From positions 1 through 64,000 of the forward strand of contig JAIOYF010000015.1 in NCBI GenBank assembly GCA_021741245.1: a stretch of DNA of 64,000 bases. Direction: 5' to 3'. The position numbers were made by a program, and so were the translations under genes. The DNA comes from Paracoccaceae bacterium (GTDB taxonomy: Bacteria > Pseudomonadota > Alphaproteobacteria > Rhodobacterales > Rhodobacteraceae). This document shows, piece by piece, positions 9,172-18,050 of the stretch. The notes beneath the pieces were generated by a model. It was not told the origin of the DNA, did no database searches, and was given only the letters and a program-made list of their open reading frames with translations. Every line of letters starts with the position of its first letter. The first letter of the stretch is position 1.

Positions 9172-11688
9172 ATGGCTACCATCAACGGCAACAATAGCAG
9201 CAACAACCTCAACGGTACCACCGCTGCGGATGATATTTATGCCTATGGGGGAAACGATACTGTTCGGGCGGGAAACGGAAACGATACCGTTTTTGGCGGG
9301 AATGGAAGTGACAGCCTGCTGGGCGAAAACGGTAACGATCAGCTTTTTGGGGAAAGCGGAACGGACCGTCTGTTTGGCGGGGCGGGGGAGGACAGCCTTT
9401 ATGGTGGCACGGGCAATGACTCCTTGGTCGGCGGTGATGACAATGACCTTCTGAATGGAGGCACGGGCACGGATACCCTTGATGGTGGGGCGGGCATTGA
9501 TACCGTTGATTATTCCGCCGAGACCGCCGCCGTCATCGTCAACCTGACCACCGGGGCGGCCAGCGGATCGTCGAGTGGCAATGACGTCCTGTCCAATGTC
9601 GAGAACATCACCGGCAGCGCCTTTGATGACAGCCTGACCGGAGACTCTGGCGCAAACGTCATTGATGCAGGTGCAGGTGCGGATACCATTGATGCCGGAT
9701 CAGGCAGCGACACGATCTTTGGCGGTGATGGCAATGACAGCATAACCGCAGGCCCGGCCACGGCCCCCAGTAACACGGCGCTGGATTTCAACTGGTCGCT
9801 TGCGGGTGCGGATGAGGCCAATGTTGCAGGCGGTGTCACACAAGAGACGGGTGGCATCACCGTCGACGTCAGCTTTACCAATGACGGGGCGGCCACCGAA
9901 TTCTCCATCGAATCCTCCACATCAATCTATGTGGCCTCGGGCGAGACGTTCAACACCAACTCATCGCTTTACCTTTACGGCACAGGCGGCAATCAGACTT
10001 CGACCACCACGGTGGACTTTTCATCCACGGCGGGATCTGGCTTTGCCAATGAGGTCGAGAATGTCCGTTTTCGCCTTGCGGATGTAGACCGGGTCAATGG
10101 CGCTTGGGAAGATATCATCACTGTTCGCGCCTATGACGCGAACAACAACCTTCTGACCGTAACCCTGACCGCTGCGGGGTCTGACAACGTGTCGGGCAAC
10201 ACCGTTACAGCTGCCGAAGGCAACAACAGTTCGACCGACGCGCAGGGGTCTGTTCTGGTCTATGTCGCAGGACCTGTTGCCCGGATTGAGATCGACTATG
10301 ACAACGGCTTTACCAGCGGTCAGTTGGTTCAGATCTCAGATATCCAGTTCGAAGCGGTCGCGGTCGACAATGACGTGGTCGATGGTGGGGCCGGTGATGA
10401 CAGCCTCTTTGGCGGCTTTGGAGATGACAGCCTGACAGGTGACATCGGCAGTGACTCGCTGGATGGCGGCACTGGCGCGGACAGCCTGTTTGGTGGCGAC
10501 GGCACTGACACGCTTTTGGGCGGTGATGGCGACGATCTGCTTGAGGCCGGCGATGGTGCCGACCTGTCCTTTGGCGGGGCTGGCAATGACACCATCAACT
10601 TTGGCGCAGGCGATGACACGGTTTATGGTGGCGATGGAAATGACCTGATTGATGACATTGCGGGGATCAGCCTGCTTGGCAACAATCTGATCTATGGCGG
10701 CATCGGCGATGACACGATCTGGTCCGGCTTTGGGACCGATACGATCTATGGCGGCGATGGCGCGGATATCCTCAGCGGTGAGGATGGCGCCGATTTCCTG
10801 TTTGGCGATGCTGGGCTTGATACCCTTTATGGCGGGGCAGGGGCGGATGTTCTTGACGGCGGCGATGGGCCGGATTTCATCGACGGCGGGGCGGATCAAG
10901 ATACGATCTATGGCGGTATCGGCGATACCGTCACGGGCGGCGCTGGTGGCATTGACCTTGATGTCCTGGACCTGACGGCTTGGGGCAAGGCACAGACCAA
11001 TATCATCTTTGATGGCCTCAACCCCGAAAACGGCACTGTCGAATTCCTTGATGCCTTTGGCACGGTCATCGGCACGATGACCTTTACCGATATCGAAACC
11101 TTGGTCCCCTGCTTCACGCCGGGCAGTCTGGTTGCAACAGATCGCGGTGATATTGCGGTCGAGGACCTGCGCGAAGGCGATCTGGTCCTGACGCGCGACA
11201 ATGGCTTGCAACCGATCCGCTGGGCCGGTCGGCGCGATCTGTCGACGCTGGACCTGTTCTTACATGAGGCACTGCGCCCGGTTCTGATCCGCAAGAATGC
11301 TTTTGGCGCGGGCCTGCCACTGCGCGATATGATGGTGTCGCCCCAGCACCGCATGCTGGTGGAGGGCGCTTTGGCCGAGATGTATTTTGGCGAGGCAGAG
11401 GTCTTGGTGGCGGCAACCCATATGGTTGGCCAACCGGGGATCGAGCGGGCCTTTCCAAAGGGCGTCTGCTATCTGCATCTGTTGTTTGACCGCCATGAAA
11501 TTCTGTCGGTCGATGGGGTCTGGACCGAAAGCCTGCAACCTGCACAACGCATGGTCGATGCCATGGAAGCCGAGGATCGTGACGAGATCATTCAAATCTT
11601 CCATGATCTTGCGATCGAAGATACCGAATTTCCAGCCGCCCGCAGAACGCTCAAGGCGCATGAGGCAAGGGTGCTATTGGCCGCCTGA
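9172..11688 (+). CDS. RTX calcium-binding protein with C-terminal Hint domain
   Basis: An 838-residue second member of the same protein class. It starts directly with RTX repeats ([18 protein letters not shown], residues about 20-195). Residues about 196-400 form a repeat-free, Thr/Ser/Asn-rich beta-sandwich-like insert (includes [20 protein letters not shown]). A second RTX block follows at about 400-605. The Hint domain starts at Cys647 ([20 protein letters not shown]) and contains SPQHRMLV. It lacks the lectin and cadherin-like modules of the neighbour, so the two are not simple duplicates. It has no Sec signal and is probably a type I secretion substrate. The 3' end overlaps the convergent nucleotidyltransferase gene by 15 bases. 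Confidence 0.88.
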   Translation: MATINGNNSSNNLNGTTAADDIYAYGGNDTVRAGNGNDTVFGGNGSDSLLGENGNDQLFGESGTDRLFGGAGEDSLYGGTGNDSLVGGDDNDLLNGGTGTDTLDGGAGIDTVDYSAETAAVIVNLTTGAASGSSSGNDVLSNVENITGSAFDDSLTGDSGANVIDAGAGADTIDAGSGSDTIFGGDGNDSITAGPATAPSNTALDFNWSLAGADEANVAGGVTQETGGITVDVSFTNDGAATEFSIESSTSIYVASGETFNTNSSLYLYGTGGNQTSTTTVDFSSTAGSGFANEVENVRFRLADVDRVNGAWEDIITVRAYDANNNLLTVTLTAAGSDNVSGNTVTAAEGNNSSTDAQGSVLVYVAGPVARIEIDYDNGFTSGQLVQISDIQFEAVAVDNDVVDGGAGDDSLFGGFGDDSLTGDIGSDSLDGGTGADSLFGGDGTDTLLGGDGDDLLEAGDGADLSFGGAGNDTINFGAGDDTVYGGDGNDLIDDIAGISLLGNNLIYGGIGDDTIWSGFGTDTIYGGDGADILSGEDGADFLFGDAGLDTLYGGAGADVLDGGDGPDFIDGGADQDTIYGGIGDTVTGGAGGIDLDVLDLTAWGKAQTNIIFDGLNPENGTVEFLDAFGTVIGTMTFTDIETLVPCFTPGSLVATDRGDIAVEDLREGDLVLTRDNGLQPIRWAGRRDLSTLDLFLHEALRPVLIRKNAFGAGLPLRDMMVSPQHRMLVEGALAEMYFGEAEVLVAATHMVGQPGIERAFPKGVCYLHLLFDRHEILSVDGVWTESLQPAQRMVDAMEAEDRDEIIQIFHDLAIEDTEFPAARRTLKAHEARVLLAA

Positions 11689-12297
11689 CACGCCCTGTTT
11701 CGCCCGCCATTTGGCCCAGTCTTCGGGGGTGTCCAGATCGGTGGTCGCGTGATCCCCGGCAAGGGCGATCAGGCAAATCTTGTCCCTCTGGTCCCGCAGC
11801 AGCGCCCGCGCGCCCTCATCCCCCGACATGGCTGCAAGCGCCCCCCGCGCCCACGGGGGAAAGATAACCGGATGCCCCGGCACCCCGGATTGCGAGGTGG
11901 CGCGCACGATCAGATCAGGGGTCTTCCCCTGCGCCTTGGCCATGGCTTGCAGATCTTGAAGATCAATTTCTGGCAGATCGGCCAGCAGCACCATGATCGC
12001 AACGCCATCGGGCAGGGCCGTCAGCCCTGCGGTCAGGCTGGCCGACATGCCCTCTTGCGGATTTTCAACGGTGATGGTCGACAGCGCAAGGCCCCGCAGC
12101 GCCGCCGTCCGGGCCGGGCGATCTGGGGGCAGGGCCATGGTGACGGGCAGGCCTGTGCCGATGGCCGCATAGGCAAGTTTGCGCAAAAGCGGCTGTCCCT
12201 CCACGGTTTCCATCAGTTTGTCTCGCCCCTGCATCCGTCGCGAGGCCCCAGCGGCAAGGATCAAGATATGCAGCGGCGGGGCGATCATGGCGGACAT
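11674..12297 (-). CDS. MobA/MocA-like nucleotidyltransferase
   Basis: A 207-residue single-domain NTP transferase of the GT-A-like fold. The nucleotide-binding signature [16 protein letters not shown] is at residues about 14-29, and the metal-binding LLADLPEID lies near residue 105. A conserved [10 protein letters not shown] segment follows. MocA enzymes transfer CMP to the molybdenum cofactor for xanthine-dehydrogenase-type enzymes; the length and motifs fit this group, but no molybdoenzyme gene is nearby, so the substrate is open. An in-frame second ATG at 12288 is possible. It is convergent with, and overlaps by 15 bases, the RTX gene. Confidence 0.75.
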   Translation of the reverse strand: MSAMIAPPLHILILAAGASRRMQGRDKLMETVEGQPLLRKLAYAAIGTGLPVTMALPPDRPARTAALRGLALSTITVENPQEGMSASLTAGLTALPDGVAIMVLLADLPEIDLQDLQAMAKAQGKTPDLIVRATSQSGVPGHPVIFPPWARGALAAMSGDEGARALLRDQRDKICLIALAGDHATTDLDTPEDWAKWRAKQGVSGGQ

Positions 12298-12416
12298 GGG
12301 TTTGACTTTCAGCGTGGTGCACTTGCATCATGATCTTACTCGGGCGTTGATCTCAAGGGGACGAAGGCCTGCAGTCACTGGTTTCGAAACACATATGACA
12401 GAAAGAGGTGGTCCCT

Positions 12417-13472
12417 ATGTCCGCGCCCATCTCCGGCCCCATCCCCGCGCTTGTCTTGGCCCTGCGCGAGCAAGCCCAATCCTGCGCGGCCCTTGGATCG
12501 CCCTTTATGGCGCGGCTGATGTTGGGCTTGGCCGGGCTTTGGCCGGATCTGTCTTTGCAGATTGTCGCCAAAATGGCGCTGTTTTCCGGCGATCTTGGTC
12601 CACGCGGGCAGTCCTTGCCGCTGCGATTGGCGGGGGGCTTGCATGCGCTGGTCCTGGAGGGGCGGGCACCACGGCTGGCGGCCACATATCCGCCCCACGA
12701 AGGCTCGGACCTTCTATCGGCGGTTGCAGGGGCAATGGCCGAGCATGACGCCTTTCTGTGCGATTGGATCGACCGTCCGCCCCAAACCAATGAAACAGGG
12801 CGCAGTGCGGTGTTGATCGCCGCCGCCGCCGAGGTGGTGGCGCGTACCAGCTTGCCATTGCATCTGTCGGAAATGGGGGCGAGTGCGGGGTTGAACCTGA
12901 TGTTTGATCGCTATGCCCTGCGGATCGGCGAGGCGATTTGGGGCGACGGTAACAGCCCTTTGACCCTATGCCCGCTATGGTCCGGGGCCCTGCCGCCCTT
13001 GGGCAAGATCGAGGTGCAGGCGCGCTGCGGTGTTGATCTGACACCGCTGAACCCGGTGTCAGAAGGGACGCGGATGCTGGCCTATGTCTGGCCGGATCAG
13101 ATCGCGCGGATGGATCGCATGAGAACCGCATTGGGCATGGTCACGGCGAAAGTTGATCAAGGCGACGCCGCATCGTGGCTGGAGGCGCGTTTGGCGCAGC
13201 CTTGGGGCGGGGTCTGCCATTTGGTGTTTCATACCATCGCGCATCAGTATTTCCCGGCGGAGAGCCAAGCGCGCATCAAGGCTGCGATGGAGGCGGCGGG
13301 GGCGCGCGCCACGGCATCGGCCCCCTTGGCCTGGGTCGGGATGGAGGCGGACATGGCGGCAAAGGGGGCGGGGGTCACCCTGCGACTGTGGCCGGGGGAT
13401 CTGCGCCTGTCGTTTGGCCGGGCCGGGTTTCACGGCCAATGGGTCGCGTGGGCGCCCCAGATCATGGGCTAG
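12417..13472 (+). CDS. DUF2332 family protein
   Basis: A 351-residue cytosolic protein with the landmarks of DUF2332: an N-terminal helical region (LREQAQSCAALGSPFMARLM), the EMGASAGLNLMFDRY motif near the middle, and VFHTIAHQYFP toward the C-terminus. The EMGASAGLN stretch resembles the SAM-binding loop of methyltransferases, but the activity of the family is not established as far as I know. I chose the ATG at 12417 because AGAGG lies eight bases upstream; a GTG at 12408 overlaps that site. It is transcribed away from the nucleotidyltransferase gene. Confidence 0.8.
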   Translation: MSAPISGPIPALVLALREQAQSCAALGSPFMARLMLGLAGLWPDLSLQIVAKMALFSGDLGPRGQSLPLRLAGGLHALVLEGRAPRLAATYPPHEGSDLLSAVAGAMAEHDAFLCDWIDRPPQTNETGRSAVLIAAAAEVVARTSLPLHLSEMGASAGLNLMFDRYALRIGEAIWGDGNSPLTLCPLWSGALPPLGKIEVQARCGVDLTPLNPVSEGTRMLAYVWPDQIARMDRMRTALGMVTAKVDQGDAASWLEARLAQPWGGVCHLVFHTIAHQYFPAESQARIKAAMEAAGARATASAPLAWVGMEADMAAKGAGVTLRLWPGDLRLSFGRAGFHGQWVAWAPQIMG

Positions 13473-13491
13473 GTCAAGACCGAAGAAGGAA

Positions 13492-13533
13492 GGGGGGCTG
13501 TCTGCCCCCCAAACGCTTTGCCACGGCAAAGCG
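13492..13533. terminator. Two tandem hairpins between convergent genes
   Basis: GGGGGGC-TGTCT-GCCCCCC at 13492-13510 is followed at 13514-13533 by CGCTTTGCC-AC-GGCAAAGCG. Both are perfect stems lying between two convergent genes (ends at 13472 and 13575), so they can serve as a bidirectional terminator. The following text, CCCGAGGATATTTTTGAACA, resembles a sequence I recall as frequent at gene ends in Rhodobacteraceae. Confidence 0.6.
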
Positions 13534-13574
13534 GTTCTCCCCCGAGGATATTTTTGAACAGATGAAGGAGGGCG

Positions 13575-15995
13575 TCAGGCCCGCATCCTGCCCCCATCAT
13601 CCCAGATCGGATCAAGGTGCACGATCGCAAGGCGGCGTTCGCCCAAAATCTCGATCTCGCAGGCAAGGCCATCTTGCACGCGATCCGCGGGCAAAAAGCC
13701 CATGGCGACAGATTTGCCTGTCCAATGGCTGAACCCGCCGCTGGTGCAAAAGCCGACGACTTCGCCTTCCAGCCAGATCGGCTCCCATGCCACGACGTCG
13801 GAGTCGTTGGCATCGACCACGAAAGTCACAAGGCGGCGCTTTGGTCCCGTGGCTTTTTCGGCTGTTGCAGCGGCCTTGCCGATCCAGTCGGCAGGCTTAT
13901 TCCAGCGGATAAAGCGGTCCAGTCCGGTTTCTGCAGGCGTGTAATCGGGGCTGAATTCGCGCCCCCACGAGCCGAACCATTTGTCCAAGCGCAAGCTCAT
14001 CATCGCGCGCATGCCAAAGGGCCGGATGCCAAGATCAGCCCCGGCGGCCATCAGCGTATCCCACAGATGGCGAACCGACATGTGATCGCAGAAAATCTCA
14101 TAGCCGAGATCAGCGGTATAGCTGACGCGCTGGACGATGCAGTTGGCCATGCCCACGGTCATGCGCTTGACATCCATGAACCTGAACGCCTGTGCCGAGA
14201 CGTCCGATCGCGTGACACGCGCCAAAAGGTCACGCGCATGGGGCCCTGCGATGGTAAAGCCTGAGCGGCTGTCCGAGATATTTTCGACCAAGACGCCCTC
14301 GGTGGCGTTTTGCTCAAACCAGCGGCCATGCCAGCCTTGGGCGCCATAGCTTGCGGTCAGCATGAATTCGGTGTCCGACAGGCAAGAGACGGTGAAATCA
14401 CCGATGATCTTGCCGGAATGGGCCAGCATCGGGGTCAGTGACAGGCGGCCGGGTTTGGGGATGGCGCCTGCCATGATCCGGTCCAGCCAAGCCCGTGCGC
14501 CCTTGCCTGTGACGCGGTATTTGCCGAAATTCTGCAACTCATTGATGCCAACGCCGGTGCGCAGGGCGTGCACCTCGGCCTTTGTTGCCTCCCACGCGTT
14601 GGAGCGGCGGAAGGTCGGCTCTTCATAGCGTGGCTCGCCCGGCAGGGCGAAGTAATTGGGCACTTCCAACCCGTATTGCTGGCCCCAGACCGCGTTCATG
14701 CCATCGAACACCTCATACATCGGGGTGGTGCGGAAGGGGCGGGCGGCCGGGCGTTCCTCATTCGGGTAGCCGACCGAAAACCGCATCTGATAATTCTCGA
14801 TCACCTTGGGTACGGTATAGCCGGGGCTGGTCCAGTTGCCAAACCGGGCGACATCATAGCCGCGCGGATCGCTTTCCACCTCGCCGTTGATCATCCATTG
14901 GGCAAGCGACAGACCCATGCCGCCACCTTGGCTGAAGCCTGCCATGACGGCGCAGGCGCTCCAGTAATTGCGCAGGCCGGGAACCGGGCCGATCAGCGGA
15001 TTGCCATCGGGGGCAAAGGTGAAGGGGCCGTGGATCACGCGCTTGACGCCCGAGCGTTCCAGCACCGGAAAGCGACGATAGGCGAAATTGACGGAATCTT
15101 CGATCTTGTCGAATTGCTCGTTCAGCAACTCATGTCCGAAATCCCATGGCGTGCCATCCACCGACCATGGCTCGCAGGGTTTTTCATAAAAGCCGATGCA
15201 CAGGCCACGCCCCTCTTGGCGCAGATAGCTTTCGCCGCCGGGGTCCATAACATGCGGGAATTCCTTGCCGCTTTTGAGGATATCCATGATTTCGGGGATG
15301 TCATCGGTCACGAGATATTGGTGCGCCATGGGCAAGAGCGGCAGGTAAACCCCTGCCATCGCGCCAATTTCGCGCGCCCAGAGGCCGCCTGCGTTGACCA
15401 GATGTTCGCAGGTGACAGTGCCCTTTTCCGTCACCACTTCCCAGCCATCCTTGGTGGGGTTGGTTTCCAGAACGCGGTTGTGCAAGACGATTTCCGCGCC
15501 CCCCATGCGGGCGGCCTTTGCATAGGCATGGGTGGTGCCAGAGGGGTCCAAGTGGCCGTCAAGCGGATCGTAAAGCGCGCCGATGATGCCCTCCAGATTG
15601 ACCATGCCATTGGTGAGTTTATGGATCTCTTCGGGGCCAAGGATCTCGGTATCCAGCCCCATATAGCGGTGCTTGGCGCGTTCGGCTTTCAGCATCTCAA
15701 ACCGGGCCTGATTGTCGGCCAGCGTGATCCCACCCACATGGTGCAACCCGCATGACATGCCGGTGATCTCTTCCAGTTCCTTGTAAAGGCGGATGGTATA
15801 GCCCTGAAGGGCGGCCATGTTGGTGTCGCCGTTCAAGGTGTGAAATCCCCCGGCCGCGTGCCAGGTGGAACCGGAGGTCAGTTCGGACCGCTCTATCAGC
15901 ATCACGTCTGACCAGCCAAGTTTGGTCAGGTGATACAGGACCGAACAGCCAACAACGCCGCCGCCGATCACGACGACACGTGCATGGGTTTTCAT
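13575..15995 (-). CDS. FAD-dependent oxidoreductase/GcvT fusion (dimethylglycine or sarcosine dehydrogenase-like)
   Basis: An 806-residue enzyme. The N-terminal half is a DAO-type FAD domain (VVVIGGGVVGCSVLYHL, residues 7-23; STWHAAGGFHTLN motif for covalent or close FAD contact). From about residue 430 it has a GcvT/aminomethyltransferase domain with a folate-type barrel (LLARVTRSDVSAQAFRFMDV, YTADLGYEIFCDH). Such fusions oxidise N-methyl groups of dimethylglycine, sarcosine or related amines and pass formaldehyde to tetrahydrofolate. Full length matches the family (about 800-850). It is transcribed alone; three GACAT/ATGTC half-sites lie 50-80 bases upstream. The exact methylamine substrate cannot be told from sequence. 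Confidence 0.85.
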   Translation of the reverse strand: MKTHARVVVIGGGVVGCSVLYHLTKLGWSDVMLIERSELTSGSTWHAAGGFHTLNGDTNMAALQGYTIRLYKELEEITGMSCGLHHVGGITLADNQARFEMLKAERAKHRYMGLDTEILGPEEIHKLTNGMVNLEGIIGALYDPLDGHLDPSGTTHAYAKAARMGGAEIVLHNRVLETNPTKDGWEVVTEKGTVTCEHLVNAGGLWAREIGAMAGVYLPLLPMAHQYLVTDDIPEIMDILKSGKEFPHVMDPGGESYLRQEGRGLCIGFYEKPCEPWSVDGTPWDFGHELLNEQFDKIEDSVNFAYRRFPVLERSGVKRVIHGPFTFAPDGNPLIGPVPGLRNYWSACAVMAGFSQGGGMGLSLAQWMINGEVESDPRGYDVARFGNWTSPGYTVPKVIENYQMRFSVGYPNEERPAARPFRTTPMYEVFDGMNAVWGQQYGLEVPNYFALPGEPRYEEPTFRRSNAWEATKAEVHALRTGVGINELQNFGKYRVTGKGARAWLDRIMAGAIPKPGRLSLTPMLAHSGKIIGDFTVSCLSDTEFMLTASYGAQGWHGRWFEQNATEGVLVENISDSRSGFTIAGPHARDLLARVTRSDVSAQAFRFMDVKRMTVGMANCIVQRVSYTADLGYEIFCDHMSVRHLWDTLMAAGADLGIRPFGMRAMMSLRLDKWFGSWGREFSPDYTPAETGLDRFIRWNKPADWIGKAAATAEKATGPKRRLVTFVVDANDSDVVAWEPIWLEGEVVGFCTSGGFSHWTGKSVAMGFLPADRVQDGLACEIEILGERRLAIVHLDPIWDDGGRMRA

Positions 15996-16048
15996 AGGGG
16001 ACTCCCTTCATATTTTGCGCCAGATTTGCGCCATGGCCCCGCAAAGGC

Positions 16049-16074
16049 ATGTCCATTCGCGACATAAACATGTC
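16049..16074. promoter_or_regulatory. Cluster of ATGTC/GACAT half-sites upstream of the FAD/GcvT gene
   Basis: CATGTC at 16049-16054, GACAT at 16061-16065 and ATGTC at 16070-16074 form two overlapping inverted pairs 54-79 bases upstream of the start at 15995. This spacing is suitable for a dimeric regulator. The protein that would bind is unknown. Confidence 0.35.
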
Positions 16075-16323
16075 GTCAAATGCGGAGGTTGGCTTTGTTC
16101 GATGGGGCAATTGGATGCAAGTTTCAACAGTGTCCGGCCTGACTTGAGAGAACCTTGGGCGAACATTGCCGGAAAGGGGGGCATTTTCGCTTGGGCCGAA
16201 CCCATGATTTGCCGCCGGTCACAGAGTGCGAGCCCGCATTTTTGCCTGAACGATTTCTGACCGATCGCCAAAGCTTCGGCTTGCGATCAATTTTTGGTTT
16301 TGGCGTCACGCACGTTTCGCTGT

Positions 16324-16336
16324 ATGATTGAATCAT
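16324..16336. promoter_or_regulatory. Perfect 13-bp palindrome just upstream of the defence-like cassette
   Basis: ATGATT-G-AATCAT is an exact palindrome ending 27 bases before the ATG at 16364. Its place between the presumed promoter and the ribosome-binding site (TGAGG) suits an operator. No regulator gene lies beside it. Confidence 0.4.
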
Positions 16337-16363
16337 TTGAAGCGTTCTATTTTGAGGTTTGTC

Positions 16364-18007
16364 ATGCTGCGCGATGATTTCGCCGTTCTGCGGCAGTCGG
16401 ATATCGAGCTTGATCTGGAAGAGCGGGCCGTGTTGGAACTGGTCTTTGCGTCCCCCCGCACCGTGCCTGAGGTGGAGGCCGCTTTGCGTGCGGCCCTGCC
16501 AGATGCGGGGTTTGAGGTGCGTACCGCCTTTGAGGGCGCGCAAGACCGCTTTCACTTTGTCGAATTTCCCACCATTTCCCCGCGTGGGCAAGAAAGCCAG
16601 CTTTTCGCCTTTGCCCGCAGCCTGCGCCCCGAGGTGGACGCGGTCGAGGCGCATCCCGTTTTGCCAGATGCGCTTTATGGCGCGGCGGCGCTTGGGGCGA
16701 CAGACCAAGAAAGCTTCGTCGCCCTGTGCGAAACCGACAGGCGCGATGATCTGCCCTTTGGCTGGGTGCATCAGGTGATAAAGACGCCGGGCGCTTGGGC
16801 CCAGACACGCGGTGCGGGCAGCACGGTTGCGGTGATTGACACGGGCCATTCCACGCATCGCGAATTGCAAGGCGCGATCCGCGCGGCGGGTCAGCGCAAC
16901 TTTGTCGAAGGCGGCACAGATGCCTCTGACCGGTTTGTGGGGGGGTGGCTGAAACATCCGGGCCATGGCACGCTGGTCTGCTCGGTCGTGGCAAGCCGGG
17001 GGGGTGTTACGGCCTCGGGGGGCACCAGCAGCCCCGGCGCTGTGACCGGATCGGCGCCCGAGGCCACGGTTTTGCCAATCCGGGCGATCAAATCGGTGAT
17101 CAACTTCAGCCAAAGCACGATTCCTGCCGCCATTGCCCATGCGGTGGCCCAAGGGGCCGACGTGATCACGATGGCGATGGGGGGGGCGACTCGGGTGGCC
17201 GCGACCGAGCGCGCCTTGCGCGATGCGGTTTCGGCGGGGTTGGTGATCACCTGTGCTGCGGGCAATTGCTGGCCTTGGGTGGTGTTTCCGGCGGCTTACG
17301 CGCCAGACGGATTGTGCACGGCCGTGGCGGCGCTGACGCCCGATCTGACACCTTGGCCAAAGTCCGGGCGGGGGGCGGCGGTCACGATTGCAGCCCCCGG
17401 CGAAAACGTCTGGGGGGCCGCCAAGAACAAGGCGACAGACCTTGATACTGGCATCCGCCCAGCGCAAGGCACCACACTTGCCACCTCACTTACCGCCGGG
17501 GTGGCGGCGCTTTGGGTGGCGCGCCATGGTGGTCGCGCCGCGCTCAAGGCGCGGGCCGATGCGGCAGGCACCACGGTGCAGGCAATGTTCGTGCATTGCC
17601 TGACCCATGGGCTGACCAAACCGCCGGTGTGGAACGGCGCGGGCGATCTGGGGGCAGGGGTGGTGGATGCCGAGCGCACCCTCAACACCGCATTGCCCGT
17701 GGCCGCCACCGGGCATGAGGCTGTGGCAGATGGCCGTTTGCCCGCGCAGGGCATCAACAGCACCCTCAATGTTCTGGCTGGGGTTCTGGCTGATCACGAC
17801 CCGGCTGCCGCCGCCGAGCTTGGGCCAGACTACGCCGATTATGCTGCCGAAATCCTGTGGCTGGCCCAGCGCAATGCCGCACGGGTGCGGGCCGTGTCCA
17901 CAGGGCGACAAGAGGCTGCCGTGGTCGCCCGCCCGGATGACAAGAGTGCGGATTTGCAAAGTGCCTTGGCCACAGCCCCTGCCTTGGCGCGCGTCGTGGG
18001 ACCCTGA
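16364..18007 (+). CDS. Subtilisin-like (S8) protease homologue with Thr in place of the catalytic Ser
   Basis: A 547-residue protein, first gene of a four-gene cassette. Residues about 1-130 are a non-protease lead region. The S8 fold then shows the catalytic Asp159 (VAVIDTGHS), His201 (HPGHGTLVCSVV) and oxyanion Asn301 (ITCAAGNCW). The nucleophile block reads QGTTLATSLTAGVAALW, where subtilisins have GTSxA; Thr371 stands where Ser is expected. It may be inactive, altered, or a one-base change (ACA versus TCA). Residues about 395-547 form a C-terminal extension. There is no signal peptide, so it probably stays in the cell. I used the ATG at 16364 with TGAGG seven bases upstream; the TTG at 16328 overlaps a palindrome. 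The next gene starts 43 bases downstream. Confidence 0.83.
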   Translation: MLRDDFAVLRQSDIELDLEERAVLELVFASPRTVPEVEAALRAALPDAGFEVRTAFEGAQDRFHFVEFPTISPRGQESQLFAFARSLRPEVDAVEAHPVLPDALYGAAALGATDQESFVALCETDRRDDLPFGWVHQVIKTPGAWAQTRGAGSTVAVIDTGHSTHRELQGAIRAAGQRNFVEGGTDASDRFVGGWLKHPGHGTLVCSVVASRGGVTASGGTSSPGAVTGSAPEATVLPIRAIKSVINFSQSTIPAAIAHAVAQGADVITMAMGGATRVAATERALRDAVSAGLVITCAAGNCWPWVVFPAAYAPDGLCTAVAALTPDLTPWPKSGRGAAVTIAAPGENVWGAAKNKATDLDTGIRPAQGTTLATSLTAGVAALWVARHGGRAALKARADAAGTTVQAMFVHCLTHGLTKPPVWNGAGDLGAGVVDAERTLNTALPVAATGHEAVADGRLPAQGINSTLNVLAGVLADHDPAAAAELGPDYADYAAEILWLAQRNAARVRAVSTGRQEAAVVARPDDKSADLQSALATAPALARVVGP

Positions 18008-18050
18008 GGATGAAGGCCGGGCCGCTTTGCCAGATGCGGGGTCAGTCATC

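Larger units (their letters stand above)
15996..16363. other. Divergent intergenic region
   Basis: This is the shared upstream region of the minus-strand FAD/GcvT gene and the plus-strand protease-STAND-nuclease cassette. Apart from the half-site cluster at 16049-16074 and the palindrome at 16324-16336 I see no gene; open frames here lack start signals. Confidence 0.5.

Noticed and set aside
16124-17467. 447-residue minus-strand open frame
   Set aside because: It is antisense to the subtilisin-like gene, rich in Arg/Gly/Pro and without family motifs.
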